Source of the DNA: Pseudanabaena sp. UWO311
GTDB lineage: Bacteria; Cyanobacteriota; Cyanobacteriia; Pseudanabaenales; Pseudanabaenaceae
Length of the DNA: 64,000 nt
NCBI RefSeq assembly: GCF_006937785.1
Contig: NZ_SJEE01000005.1
Coordinates: forward strand, 62,001-126,000
Direction of reading: 5' to 3'
Shown: piece after piece, positions 1-7,722 of the stretch
Layout: each line of letters starts with the position of its first letter
Numbering within the stretch: the first letter of the stretch is position 1
Notes under the pieces: model-generated
Database searches by the model: none
Told to the model about the DNA's origin: nothing
What the model saw: the letters and a program-made list of their open reading frames with translations, nothing else
Position numbers and translations under genes: made by a program

Positions 1-2
1 CA

Positions 3-449
3 CAGATTTTAGACACAATTACGATGATGCTCGGTGGTAGAGCTGCTGAAGAAGTAGTCTTTGGCGATGCCGAAATTACCACAGGGGCATCGGGCGATTT
101 CCAGCAAGTTGCAAGGTTAACGCGATTGATGGTTACTCAGTTTGGGATGTCAGATTTAGGATTAGGCGCTCTCGAAAGTGAAAGTGGCGAAGTCTTTTTA
201 GGACGTAATATGATGCCTCAAAATGATTATTCGGTCAAACTAGGCGATCGCATTGATCGACAAATTCGTCAGATTGCGCAGTCTTGTTACGATACAGCCA
301 AGCGCTTAATCGAAGAAAATCGTGACTTGTGCGATCGCCTAGTTGATATTTTGCTGGATGTAGAGACTTTAGACGGCGAAGAGTTTCGCAAAATAGTTGC
401 AGAATACACGAAAATACCTGAAAAGAAGACTGCTTCAGTCAAGTTCTAA
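3..449 (+). CDS. ftsH: ATP-dependent zinc metalloprotease FtsH, C-terminal part (5' truncated by window edge)
   Basis: FtsH is a membrane-anchored AAA+ metalloprotease that degrades damaged membrane proteins, including photosystem II subunits in cyanobacteria. Only the last ~148 residues are present; the reading frame is open from base 3. Visible are the peptidase-domain helix GGRAAEEVVFG, the following TTGASGDFQQVARLTR segment and GMSDLG, all characteristic of FtsH after the HEXXH site, which lies outside the window. The GEVFLGR segment is nearer the FtsH2-type than the FtsH1/3-type cyanobacterial paralogs. The family is certain, the paralog is not. Two hairpin terminators follow. Confidence 0.95.
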   Translation, partial: QILDTITMMLGGRAAEEVVFGDAEITTGASGDFQQVARLTRLMVTQFGMSDLGLGALESESGEVFLGRNMMPQNDYSVKLGDRIDRQIRQIAQSCYDTAKRLIEENRDLCDRLVDILLDVETLDGEEFRKIVAEYTKIPEKKTASVKF

Positions 450-453
450 AACA

Positions 454-488
454 AAAAAAGAATGAGCGCTGGGCGCTCATTCTTTTTT
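454..488. terminator. Hairpin terminator after ftsH
   Basis: A 16-bp perfect stem (left 454-469, right 473-488) with loop TGG and core GAGCGC/GCGCTC ends in six T. It is A-rich on one side and T-rich on the other, so it could act in both directions between the convergent ftsH and MBL-fold genes. Confidence 0.8.
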
Positions 489-498
489 AAAGAGATTT

Positions 499-526
499 AA
501 AGGGAGCGCTTAGCGCTCCCTTTTTT
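499..526. terminator. Second hairpin terminator between convergent genes
   Basis: Stem AAAGGGAGCGC (499-509) pairs with 513-523 around the loop TTA and runs into T6. Its right arm touches the stop codon of the minus-strand MBL-fold gene. Two tandem terminators at one convergent junction is redundant. Confidence 0.75.
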
Positions 527-1301
527 ATGTGACGGCTAATTTCTGGAGCTTGACTTCAAAGCGTTCCCAAGGTTTAGGCTCGATCACCTGTGTGGAAATA
601 TTATTTTCTGTAAATAGCGATCGCAAAGAATCCATCGTTCCTTCTGCCTTGAGGATGTTTAGCAAGAAACCGCTATAGGTCAAATCACCACCTGCGGCAG
701 TTGGCAACATCACTTGAGGCTTGAGCCACTTTGCTACCTGCACAGCGCCTTGCTGCCCCTTGATTACAGTACCAACCAGTGGCAACTTCAAATCAATCGT
801 GGGTGTAATAACTACATCAACAGGCGCAAATTCCTGAATTGCGGCAGCATGATAGCCGTGAGGTTCGTAATAAATAGAAGTTCCTTCCAGGAGATCTTTC
901 AAAATATACCCATTCTCAAAAGTATTTGGTCCCGTGGGCGAACCCATCACAGCTCTAATTTCTAGGAGATTGGGAATGCTGAATACTTCACCATGGGCAA
1001 GAGATGTAACTTGTTGATAGTCCATTTGTTTAACCAGCTTTGCGGCACTGGGTGAACCCACTACAGGAATTTGGTGATCAAGTTGCTTAAGTGTTGCGGG
1101 ATGAGCGTGATCAGGTAAGCCCTGTGACAATAAAATCAAATCAATATTTGGGGGGGTTTCTCTTGGGGTATTTCGCTCAGATTTGAAAAACCACGCAGCA
1201 TTACCAAACATCAGCGCATCAACCAGCCAAGGATCAAGCAAAATGCGTTTGCCTGCAATCTCGATTAGCCAAGAGTTACTGTCTAGCCATGTTAGGTACA
1301 T
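525..1301 (-). CDS. MBL-fold metallo-hydrolase-like protein
   Basis: A 258-residue protein resembling cyanobacterial UlaG/MBL-fold hydrolases. It begins MYLTWLDSNSWLIEIAG, followed by LLDPW, the usual MBL first strands and metal-loop region. Where canonical enzymes carry HxHxDH, this one reads SQGLPDHAH: the aspartate and following histidine are kept but the first two histidines are replaced. Metal binding may therefore be altered or lost. The substrate is unknown. It is transcribed divergently from the amt region and has a terminator-like hairpin about 110 bases upstream of its start. Confidence 0.75.
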   Translation of the reverse strand: MYLTWLDSNSWLIEIAGKRILLDPWLVDALMFGNAAWFFKSERNTPRETPPNIDLILLSQGLPDHAHPATLKQLDHQIPVVGSPSAAKLVKQMDYQQVTSLAHGEVFSIPNLLEIRAVMGSPTGPNTFENGYILKDLLEGTSIYYEPHGYHAAAIQEFAPVDVVITPTIDLKLPLVGTVIKGQQGAVQVAKWLKPQVMLPTAAGGDLTYSGFLLNILKAEGTMDSLRSLFTENNISTQVIEPKPWERFEVKLQKLAVT

Positions 1302-1412
1302 ATTTTTTGCGTTGTTTTTGCATTAGATTAAGTTTCTACACAATATTGTAACGAATTGTTTACGATCCAAAAGATAGAGACTTAGCAAAGCGCAGTTTCT
1401 ATCTTTTGACAT

Positions 1413-1441
1413 AAAAAACCCGCAGGAGGCATTCTTGCGGG
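1413..1441 (-). terminator. Terminator-like hairpin upstream of the MBL-fold gene
   Basis: On the minus strand, stem CCCGCA/TGCGGG (1436-1441 with 1419-1424, 11-nt loop) is followed by TTTTTTAT. No minus-strand gene lies upstream, so it is either a leader attenuator of the MBL-fold gene or the end of a small RNA. Confidence 0.5.
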
Positions 1442-1546
1442 GAGAAATTATGTAGATACGTCGCTAGTGAATAGAGTATGATTCTTTTTTCGGTTTTTAG
1501 TAGTGACTCAGCTCACAACAAAACTGCGATCGTTAAACATTCTTAC

Positions 1547-1562
1547 TGTGATATCGATCACA
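1547..1562. promoter_or_regulatory. CRP-type (cAMP receptor protein) binding site
   Basis: The sequence TGTGATATCGATCACA contains the exact CRP/SYCRP1 consensus TGTGA-N6-TCACA. It lies in the 0.7-kb divergent region, about 245 bases upstream of the MBL-fold gene and about 450 bases upstream of amt. Two adenylate cyclase genes lie elsewhere in the window, so cAMP control is plausible. Which direction it controls is not clear. Confidence 0.55.
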
Positions 1563-2013
1563 CATATCGACGGAGCTTCAGAATGTTGTTTTAATCCCAC
1601 AAGTTTGACTTGTACTTATCGACACTTTCACAGATCATCCTTTAAACGTATAAGAAAGCAGGGCTAAACATACGTCTATTTGCAAAATTAACTTTGCTGT
1701 TATTTTTCTAGTAATCCCTAACAATTTTATTAAGGGTATAAGCGACTAGTTAAAAGATTTTAGGGGAATAAAACCTTATAAAAAGCATCAACCGAGCAAA
1801 TCATCATCCTGCAATGATTAATCTCGTTGATGTTGTAAGTAGCTAGGCACAATTAAATATAAAACCCCAAAATCCTTACCGCCCGCTGTGCAGGTGATAC
1901 AGATTTTGGCTATTGGTTATTCATTATGCCGAGGTACTTAGCTGCCAATCTAAAATCTTCAGGACAAACTTTAAAATGCTCAACAATCCAAATAGCGGTG
2001 TGTGGATCTAATC
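1563..2013. other. Long non-coding leader upstream of amt
   Basis: About 450 bases without a convincing gene. It holds a widely spaced inverted repeat, CCAAAATC (1867-1874) with GATTTTGG (1912-1919), that could fold in a leader RNA. I looked for an NtcA site (GTA-N8-TAC) and for the glutamine riboswitch and found neither in good form. Confidence 0.35.
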
Positions 2014-3465
2014 ATGGCAAAAGTCACAACAAAAAGAAAGAATTATTTGGCGCGTTTTTTGGCGATCGCAATTGGGGCAGCGATATTTGCTGGATTTACG
2101 CCGATGATCGCCCATGCGATCGAGACAGGCACATTGGAGTCTCTAACTAAAAGCACCAACGAACTAAAGCTATCAGTTGATACGAGTTGGGTACTAATCA
2201 CAGGGTTTTTAGTATTCTTTATGCAGTGTGGATTTGCCATGCTGGAGGCAGGGCTAGTCAGACAGACAGGGGTAGTAAATACACTTGCCGAAAACTTTGT
2301 TGATGCGGCAATTACCCTTTTAGCATGGTGGGCTACGGGCTTTGCGATCGCCTATGGCACAACTAACAATGGTTTTTTTGGAACTGACGGGTTCTTTTTA
2401 AATAACGCTTTTACTCTCAATAATGGGGCAATTGAATATGCTTTGGGTTCAGGAGGCTCCACTGCATCAGTCAGTACCTTCACCCTTTTCTTCTTTCAGT
2501 TTGCCTTTTCCGCCACAGCTAGTACGATCACCACAGGATCGATGGCTGAGCGTACCGATTTTAAAGGCGATTTAATCTATGCCTTTATTATGGGAGCAGT
2601 CATGTATCCTATCGTCGTTCATTGGGTATGGAACAATGGTGGTTGGCTAAATAAGCTCAGCTTTCATGATTTTGCGGGGAGTGCTGTCGTCCACTCAGTC
2701 GGCGGATGGACAGCTTTGGTCGGCGCATATATTCTCGGTCCTCGCCCCGATCGCGTATGGGGACAAATCCCACCAGCTCATAACCTCGGCTATGCCACGA
2801 TTGGCACAATGATTTTATGGTTTGGTTGGTATGGCTTTAATGCTGGTTCAACACTGACGCTGAGCAATCCCGGACTAGCTGGATTGATTGTCGTCAATAC
2901 AACTCTAGCTGCTTCGACTGGCGCAATGACTGCATTTCTCTATATTTACTTTCGCTTTCGTCAGTGGCACTTATTCTGTGGGCTGAATGGCTCGCTAGCA
3001 GGATTAGTTGCGATTACAGCAGGTTGTGCTTATGTGATGCCTTGGGCAGCGGCTTTAATAGGAGCGGTGGCGGGTATCCTTGTACTTGTTGCTGTAGATA
3101 TTATTGAATGGTTTGAAATTGACGATCCTGTTGGTGCATTTGCAGTGCATGGAACGTGCGGCATGATGGGGGTAATCTGTGTCGGTTTATTTGGACACCC
3201 AGCATTAACGATGAATAAAAAAGCTGGTCTATTCCTAGGTGGTGGTTTTGATTTGCTCGGAGTACAACTCGGTGGTGAAGTAGCGATTATCATATTTGTT
3301 GTTATATTCTCATTTTTAATGTTTGGCGCACTCAATGCTGTTGGACTGTTACGAGTCAATCCTGAAGCTGATCGCATTGGTATTGATGTTTATGAGCATG
3401 GTGCATCGGCTTGGCCAGATGTCTATCCCATCGACGATCTGCAATTTGATGATGACGAAGATTAA
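2014..3465 (+). CDS. amt: Ammonium transporter (Amt family)
   Basis: Amt proteins are trimeric inner-membrane channels for ammonium uptake. The protein of ~483 residues starts with a signal-like segment ending near PMIAHA, then WVLITGFLVFFMQCGFAMLEAG, the conserved Amt start of the first membrane helix. FQFAFSATASTITTGSMAER, HWVWNNGGWL, DFAGSAVVHSVGG and DDPVGAFAVHGTCG carry the Phe gate and the twin pore histidines. About eleven hydrophobic segments are present, and the acidic C-terminus (DDLQFDDDED) is unusual. I prefer ATG 2014 over GTG 2002 because the signal-like region follows directly. No glnK/glnB neighbour is present. Confidence 0.95.
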   Translation: MAKVTTKRKNYLARFLAIAIGAAIFAGFTPMIAHAIETGTLESLTKSTNELKLSVDTSWVLITGFLVFFMQCGFAMLEAGLVRQTGVVNTLAENFVDAAITLLAWWATGFAIAYGTTNNGFFGTDGFFLNNAFTLNNGAIEYALGSGGSTASVSTFTLFFFQFAFSATASTITTGSMAERTDFKGDLIYAFIMGAVMYPIVVHWVWNNGGWLNKLSFHDFAGSAVVHSVGGWTALVGAYILGPRPDRVWGQIPPAHNLGYATIGTMILWFGWYGFNAGSTLTLSNPGLAGLIVVNTTLAASTGAMTAFLYIYFRFRQWHLFCGLNGSLAGLVAITAGCAYVMPWAAALIGAVAGILVLVAVDIIEWFEIDDPVGAFAVHGTCGMMGVICVGLFGHPALTMNKKAGLFLGGGFDLLGVQLGGEVAIIIFVVIFSFLMFGALNAVGLLRVNPEADRIGIDVYEHGASAWPDVYPIDDLQFDDDED

Positions 3466-3466
3466 A

Positions 3467-3501
3467 AAATTGACGGCGGCGCTTCGCGCCGCCGTCAATT
3501 T
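3467..3501. terminator. Hairpin terminator after amt
   Basis: Perfect 16-bp stem (3467-3482 with 3486-3501), apex GCGC-TTC-GCGC, flanked by A-rich and T-rich arms. Confidence 0.75.
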
Positions 3502-3656
3502 CTGGTTTTAGTGTTTTTCTGAGTTGATTTTGCTAGTATTATTCGGTTAGCTTGCGCGGCTAAGCCTAAATTCCTAAAACTCCGTTTTATAACAATTCTC
3601 GAAAATGTGACTATTCTTTTTCAAGAATTAAAAATTTAACCTAGTAAGTTTTTTGG

Positions 3657-3687
3657 ATTCTCAAAATGGCAAAGCCATATTGAGAAT
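3657..3687. repeat. Short palindrome with ATGGC-AAA-GCCAT apex
   Basis: ATTCTCAAAATGGC pairs with GCCATATTGAGAAT around AAA, followed by TTGGTAT. It resembles the first hairpin of the TTGGTAT-ended family seen at 9708-9810 and 30195-30297, so it may be a decayed copy. Confidence 0.45.
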
Positions 3688-3738
3688 TGGTATTATTTGT
3701 GCTGAGCAGGACACTATTCAAAGATATTGGCAACATCC

Positions 3739-4410
3739 ATGACTCCTGATTTAGGCTGGCAACCAGAAACATCTGAAGATATTTCCCCCTCCAATCCTCA
3801 GGGCTTAGAGCAGTTGCATTATTACAAATGCTTGCTCGATGATCTGTTGGCTTTATCAGTGTCTCTATCTAGCACTAATGACTTACGAGCTTTTTTAGAG
3901 TCAGCATTAGCGACAACCCGCAAAGTGACATCAAGTGACGCAGGTAGTATTTATCTAATTGATCGCTCTGCCCCAGTGCATACAGTCTGCTTTGAAGTAG
4001 CTCAAAATGATTCGCAGCCTGAGCGATCGCTAGTCAACTTTGCAGTGCCACTAAATCAAGATAGTATCGTCGGCTATGTGGCGATGACGGGCGAGACGCT
4101 AAATTTGTCCGATGCCCATGATTTACCAGATGATGCGATATATCAACACCATAAGACGTTTGATTGTGATATTGAATATCACACCCGCTCAGTTTTGGCA
4201 GTTCCCATGTTTGATTGGCAAAAGAGTACGATCGGGGTTTTTCAGTTAATAAATCGTAAAGTTAAAGATATTTCAATTACAGCCGAGAATGTTCAAGAAA
4301 TTACCCTTGCTTATTCAGCTTTAGATGAAAAACTATTAAAGGCGATCGCCTGTCAAGTATCCCTATATATCGAGCGATCGCAACTTTTGGGACAAGTTTT
4401 GCAATCATAA
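3739..4410 (+). CDS. GAF-domain protein
   Basis: A ~223-residue soluble protein that is essentially one GAF domain. LDDLLALSVSLSSTNDLRAF and DAGSIYLID form the first strands, and the closing HTRSVLAVPM...IGVFQLINR motif is typical of GAF domains found in phosphodiesterases and sensor kinases. It contains no output domain and no clear bilin-binding cysteine context, so a stand-alone small-molecule sensor or regulator is the most that can be said. ATG 3739 is preferred to an upstream in-frame TTG at 3727. A nested palindrome separates it from psbI. Confidence 0.75.
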   Translation: MTPDLGWQPETSEDISPSNPQGLEQLHYYKCLLDDLLALSVSLSSTNDLRAFLESALATTRKVTSSDAGSIYLIDRSAPVHTVCFEVAQNDSQPERSLVNFAVPLNQDSIVGYVAMTGETLNLSDAHDLPDDAIYQHHKTFDCDIEYHTRSVLAVPMFDWQKSTIGVFQLINRKVKDISITAENVQEITLAYSALDEKLLKAIACQVSLYIERSQLLGQVLQS

Positions 4411-4439
4411 AAGATTTTAAGGTTAAGACTAAGCAAAGC

Positions 4440-4515
4440 TTAGGAAATAAAACTCAGGAATTGATTGACGGCGCGAAGCGCCGCTAATCAATTCCTGGGT
4501 TTTGATTTTTCCTAA
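4440..4515. repeat. Nested palindrome, family NP1 (copy F)
   Basis: Outer arms TTAGGAA.../...TTCCTAA, then AAAAC and GTTTT, a copy-specific inner stem (GGAATTGATT with its complement) and the apex GGCGC-GAA-GCGCC. It is related in plan to copies at 9823, 23926, 53433, 60559 and 60728, with divergent outer arms. It lies between the GAF gene and psbI. Confidence 0.65.
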
Positions 4516-4645
4516 CCCCAAAGTTTAAGTATTTATACTCAACAGCAAATAGCTAATCTTAGGGAAGTATAAGGAATTCCCATCTTTTCCTATAAGATTG
4601 AACATAGGATAAATTCTTAGATATTTATACGGAGATTATTTATTT

Positions 4646-4762
4646 ATGCTCACTTTAAAAATAGTGGTCTACATCACTGTCATATTCTTTATCAGCTTGT
4701 TCGTATTTGGCTTCCTCAATAGCGATCCATCTCGCAACCCAGGTAACAGGGATCTCGAATAG
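4646..4762 (+). CDS. psbI: Photosystem II reaction centre protein I
   Basis: A 38-residue single-span membrane protein of the photosystem II core, located next to D1. The start [15 protein letters not shown], the span ending [17 protein letters not shown] and the terminus NRDLE match cyanobacterial and plastid PsbI end to end, including the invariant SDPxRNPG. The ATG at 4646 has GGAG about ten bases upstream. Its stop codon shares one base with the GTG start of the ABC exporter (TAGTG), implying translational coupling. Confidence 0.93.
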   Translation: MLTLKIVVYITVIFFISLFVFGFLNSDPSRNPGNRDLE

Positions 4763-6555
4763 TGATCAACACTTCCAACGCTAGCTCTGCCAAATCTCAA
4801 CCTTCAAAGCTGGTCAAAAGTAATGACTGGCGATTGATGTTGAGCTTATTGCCTTACGCAAAACAAAATTCTAAACAGCTTGTCATATCGCTGCTTTTAC
4901 TTGTGCCCTTATCGATCGCTAGTGCTGTCCAGCCAATTCTGGTACAGCAAGGCATCGATGGGCCAATTAAAAGTGGCGATTTGTTGGGTTTGCGGTGGAT
5001 CTGCTTAGTCATTCTCTTGACGATCGCAGTCCGTCTTGCGTTTCAGTCTTGGCAGGGCTACTTGGTACAAGAGGTCGGACAAAAAATTACGGCGGATATT
5101 CGCACTGATTTGTTCCGTCACGTTACTTCCTTATCAACTAGCTTTTTTGATCGCACACCTGTTGGCAAATTAATTACACGCTTAACTAGTGATGTCGAAG
5201 CGTTAGGTGATGTATTTGCTACTGGGGCAGTGGGTGTCCTTAGCGATTTTGCTGCGATCGGCACAATCGCGATATTTATGTTTTTACTGCGATGGGATTT
5301 AGCGCTGCTGCTTTTAGCAATGGTTATCCCAGTTACGGGCTTAATTGTTTATTTTCAGTACGAGTATCGCAAAGCCAATTTCAGAGCTCGCGATCGCTTG
5401 TCGGAACTCAACTCAATTCTCCAAGAAAATATTATTGGCGCGAGTATCGTTCAGCTATTTCGCCGCGAAAAATTTAACTCCGCTCAACACCTCAAAGTCA
5501 ATCAGCAATATGTAGCTGAGGTAAACCGCACAGTTTTTCATGACTCGGCTGTATCCGCAACGCTGGAATGGATCGCTCTAGTGGCGATCGCTGGTGTTTT
5601 GTGGTTAGGCGGTGGACAAATTGTCCAAAAGAATCTCACCTTTGGTGAGCTTTCTGCTTTTGTCTTATTCTCTCAACGCCTTTTTGACCCAATTCGTCAA
5701 CTAGCCGAGAAATTCACCACAATTCAAGCAGGATTTACGGCGGTTGAACGTATCAACGCTATTTTGCAAGAACCGATCGAAATTCGCGATCCTGAATATC
5801 CCAAAACTCTTCCCCTTGATGGCACTGGCGAAATTTGCTTTGACCATGTGTGGTTTGGCTACAAGCCTGATGAGTATGTCCTTAAGGATGTTACCTTCAC
5901 CCTCAAAGCAGGTGAAAAAATCGCCCTCGTTGGCCCCACGGGTGCTGGTAAAAGCTCAATTATTCGGCTGTTATCGCGTCTTTACGAACCAACTAAAGGC
6001 AGAATTTTAATTGATGGCATCGATATTCGCGAAATTACCCAAGCGGAATTACGGCGTTGTGTGGGTGTAATTTTGCAAGATGCCTTTTTGTTTTCTGGCG
6101 ATATCAAAGAAAACATTACATTGGGCGAAGACTATGCGATCGAGCAAGTGGTTAAAGCTGCCGAACTGATGAATGTAGATCGCTTCATTCAAGATCTACC
6201 CGAAGCCTATGCTACACAAGTCCGAGAGCGCGGTACAAATCTGTCTGGTGGACAAAAGCAATTATTAGCCTTTGCCAGAGCTGCCATTCGCGATCCTAGG
6301 ATTTTGATTCTAGACGAAGCTACGGCTAGTCTTGATGTGAGTACGGAATTCTTGATTCAACAAGCCTTAGATCGACTTTTGATTAATCGCACCACAATCA
6401 TCATCGCCCACCGTTTATCCACGATTCGCAATGTCGATCGCATTCTCGTACTCAAGCAAGGCGAAGTGGTTGAAGCTGGCTCTCATGAGCAACTAATTGC
6501 CAAACAAGGTTTATACGCTAGTCTCTACGAGCTAGAAATGATGGCAACCCATTAA
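4762..6555 (+). CDS. ABC exporter, fused permease and ATPase (MsbA/MDR type)
   Basis: A 597-residue half-transporter expected to work as a homodimer exporting lipids, drugs or other amphiphiles. The N-terminal ~320 residues hold six hydrophobic spans. The nucleotide-binding domain has Walker A GPTGAGKSS, Q-loop GVILQDAFLF, signature NLSGGQKQ, Walker B ILILDEATASLD and switch AHRLS. The GTG start overlaps the psbI stop by one base. A later start would shorten only the polar N-terminus. The substrate cannot be deduced. Coupling to psbI is unexpected. Confidence 0.9.
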   Translation: MINTSNASSAKSQPSKLVKSNDWRLMLSLLPYAKQNSKQLVISLLLLVPLSIASAVQPILVQQGIDGPIKSGDLLGLRWICLVILLTIAVRLAFQSWQGYLVQEVGQKITADIRTDLFRHVTSLSTSFFDRTPVGKLITRLTSDVEALGDVFATGAVGVLSDFAAIGTIAIFMFLLRWDLALLLLAMVIPVTGLIVYFQYEYRKANFRARDRLSELNSILQENIIGASIVQLFRREKFNSAQHLKVNQQYVAEVNRTVFHDSAVSATLEWIALVAIAGVLWLGGGQIVQKNLTFGELSAFVLFSQRLFDPIRQLAEKFTTIQAGFTAVERINAILQEPIEIRDPEYPKTLPLDGTGEICFDHVWFGYKPDEYVLKDVTFTLKAGEKIALVGPTGAGKSSIIRLLSRLYEPTKGRILIDGIDIREITQAELRRCVGVILQDAFLFSGDIKENITLGEDYAIEQVVKAAELMNVDRFIQDLPEAYATQVRERGTNLSGGQKQLLAFARAAIRDPRILILDEATASLDVSTEFLIQQALDRLLINRTTIIIAHRLSTIRNVDRILVLKQGEVVEAGSHEQLIAKQGLYASLYELEMMATH

Positions 6556-6590
6556 AAGCAAAAACGGCGCAAAGCGCCGTTTTTGCTTTT
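6554..6590. terminator. Bidirectional hairpin terminator
   Basis: Perfect 17-bp stem (6554-6570 with 6574-6590) around loop AAA, between the convergent ABC exporter and smpB; it touches the stop codons of both genes. Confidence 0.85.
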
Positions 6591-7047
6591 AATGATTTTT
6601 CATGACTCGTTCGATTTCTCGTTTATCGTCGCGCTTTTTCATGTCTTCGCGTTTGTCATGCAATTTTTTGTTACGCACAACAGCAAGATCCACTTTAATC
6701 CAGCCTTCTTTTTGATAAACCTTCAGCGGTACTAGGGTTAATCCCTTTTGCTGCACTCCAGCTATTAACTTGCGGATTTCATCCTTATGTAATAGTAGGC
6801 GGCGAGTGCGCGTAGGCTCATGATTAAAATACACACTGGTAGTACGGTGCGGGGGGATATACATATTTAGCAGCATGATCTGCCCTTTACGCACAATCCC
6901 ATAAGCGTCTCTTAGATTTGCTTGCCCCCCCTTGACTGCTTTTACTTCAGTACCAAGTAACTCGATACCCGCTTCATGGGTTTCGAGAATTTCGTAATTA
7001 AATCTAGCTTGCCGATTCTCGGCGAGGACACGATAATAATTTGCCAT
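6589..7047 (-). CDS. smpB: SsrA-binding protein SmpB
   Basis: SmpB binds tmRNA and delivers it to stalled ribosomes for trans-translation. The 152-residue protein carries the family core: NRQARFNYEILETHEAGIEL, GTEVKAVKGGQANLRDAY, the YIPP loop, RTRRLLLHKDEI and the basic C-terminal tail KKLHDKREDMKKRDDKRE that enters the ribosome. The length is usual for the family. It lies 19 bases downstream of a small unknown gene on the same strand, so the two are probably co-transcribed. The tmRNA gene itself is not in this window. Confidence 0.97.
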   Translation of the reverse strand: MANYYRVLAENRQARFNYEILETHEAGIELLGTEVKAVKGGQANLRDAYGIVRKGQIMLLNMYIPPHRTTSVYFNHEPTRTRRLLLHKDEIRKLIAGVQQKGLTLVPLKVYQKEGWIKVDLAVVRNKKLHDKREDMKKRDDKREIERVMKNH

Positions 7048-7066
7048 TTATTCCCATTGATACTGT

Positions 7067-7417
7067 CTAATATCCTGATGTAACTTCTAATAGCTTCCAT
7101 TCTGGACTATCACAGAATGCTTTAGAAACGAGATCAGAGATACTGTGACAGTGATTATTAAGCCGCAGAGGCAACTCGGCATTTTTGGTGACGCTAGTCA
7201 GTTTTGCTTGATTACCTTCAATCTCAGAACGGTGTATCAGGACTTCTACCGTTACCATTTTAGCAAATGAGGCATTAGTCTCTATTTCTTGCGCAATTAC
7301 ATAGTCGTCGGTTTCATAGGTAATTACCAAACTACAAGATTCCAACGTTTTAATAATCGTTGAGTGTAGGTTCTCGGGAGCGATTTCAACTAAGAAATGT
7401 TGAGTATATCTAGCCAT
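7067..7417 (-). CDS. Conserved hypothetical protein, 116 aa
   Basis: I do not recognise this protein. It is soluble, without signal peptide or membrane span, starts MARYTQHFLVEI and has an alternating alpha/beta pattern. TVEVLIHRSEIEGNQ and LPLRLNNHCHSISDLV are the most patterned stretches. Its position 19 bases upstream of smpB suggests co-transcription, but nothing in the sequence ties it to trans-translation. Confidence 0.6.
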   Translation of the reverse strand: MARYTQHFLVEIAPENLHSTIIKTLESCSLVITYETDDYVIAQEIETNASFAKMVTVEVLIHRSEIEGNQAKLTSVTKNAELPLRLNNHCHSISDLVSKAFCDSPEWKLLEVTSGY

Positions 7418-7615
7418 AAATCATCAAAACAACTGGTTCGGCTAGCAGTTTACTAGTCCTTGTCTACAAACTATCTCTAAAAAGCTATATACCTATCATG
7501 CGCTATGTCATTTTTTTGACATTAACACTTTAATTTCAGTTATTAGGCATTACAGCTTATCCATCATAAACCAAGGTGTCGTTAAATCGTGAAGCATGAA
7601 ATTTGCGAACCTTCT

Positions 7616-7668
7616 AAAAACCAAAAATTAGAGGACGAGCAAAGCTCGTCCTCTAATTTTTGGTTTTT
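7616..7668. repeat. 25-bp perfect palindrome upstream of the kinase gene
   Basis: Left arm 7616-7640 pairs perfectly with 7644-7668 around loop AAA (apex GAGC-AAA-GCTC). It sits between divergent genes, 55 bases before the kinase start, so it is not the terminator of a neighbouring gene unless it acts on a leader transcript. Confidence 0.8.
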
Positions 7669-7722
7669 TATGTCTTAACCGCCTTGGCGGTTGCTATATT
7701 TATTGCAGAGATGGAGTCAAGC

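Noticed and set aside
1563-2013. Glutamine riboswitch or NtcA site before amt
   Set aside because: The glnA-motif core and a proper GTA-N8-TAC were not found; the closest matches have wrong spacing.
7660-7710. TTG start for the kinase gene extending the N-terminus
   Set aside because: It begins inside the palindrome arm, and the extra residues are hydrophobic and not part of the kinase domain; ATG 7723 has a good ribosome-binding site.
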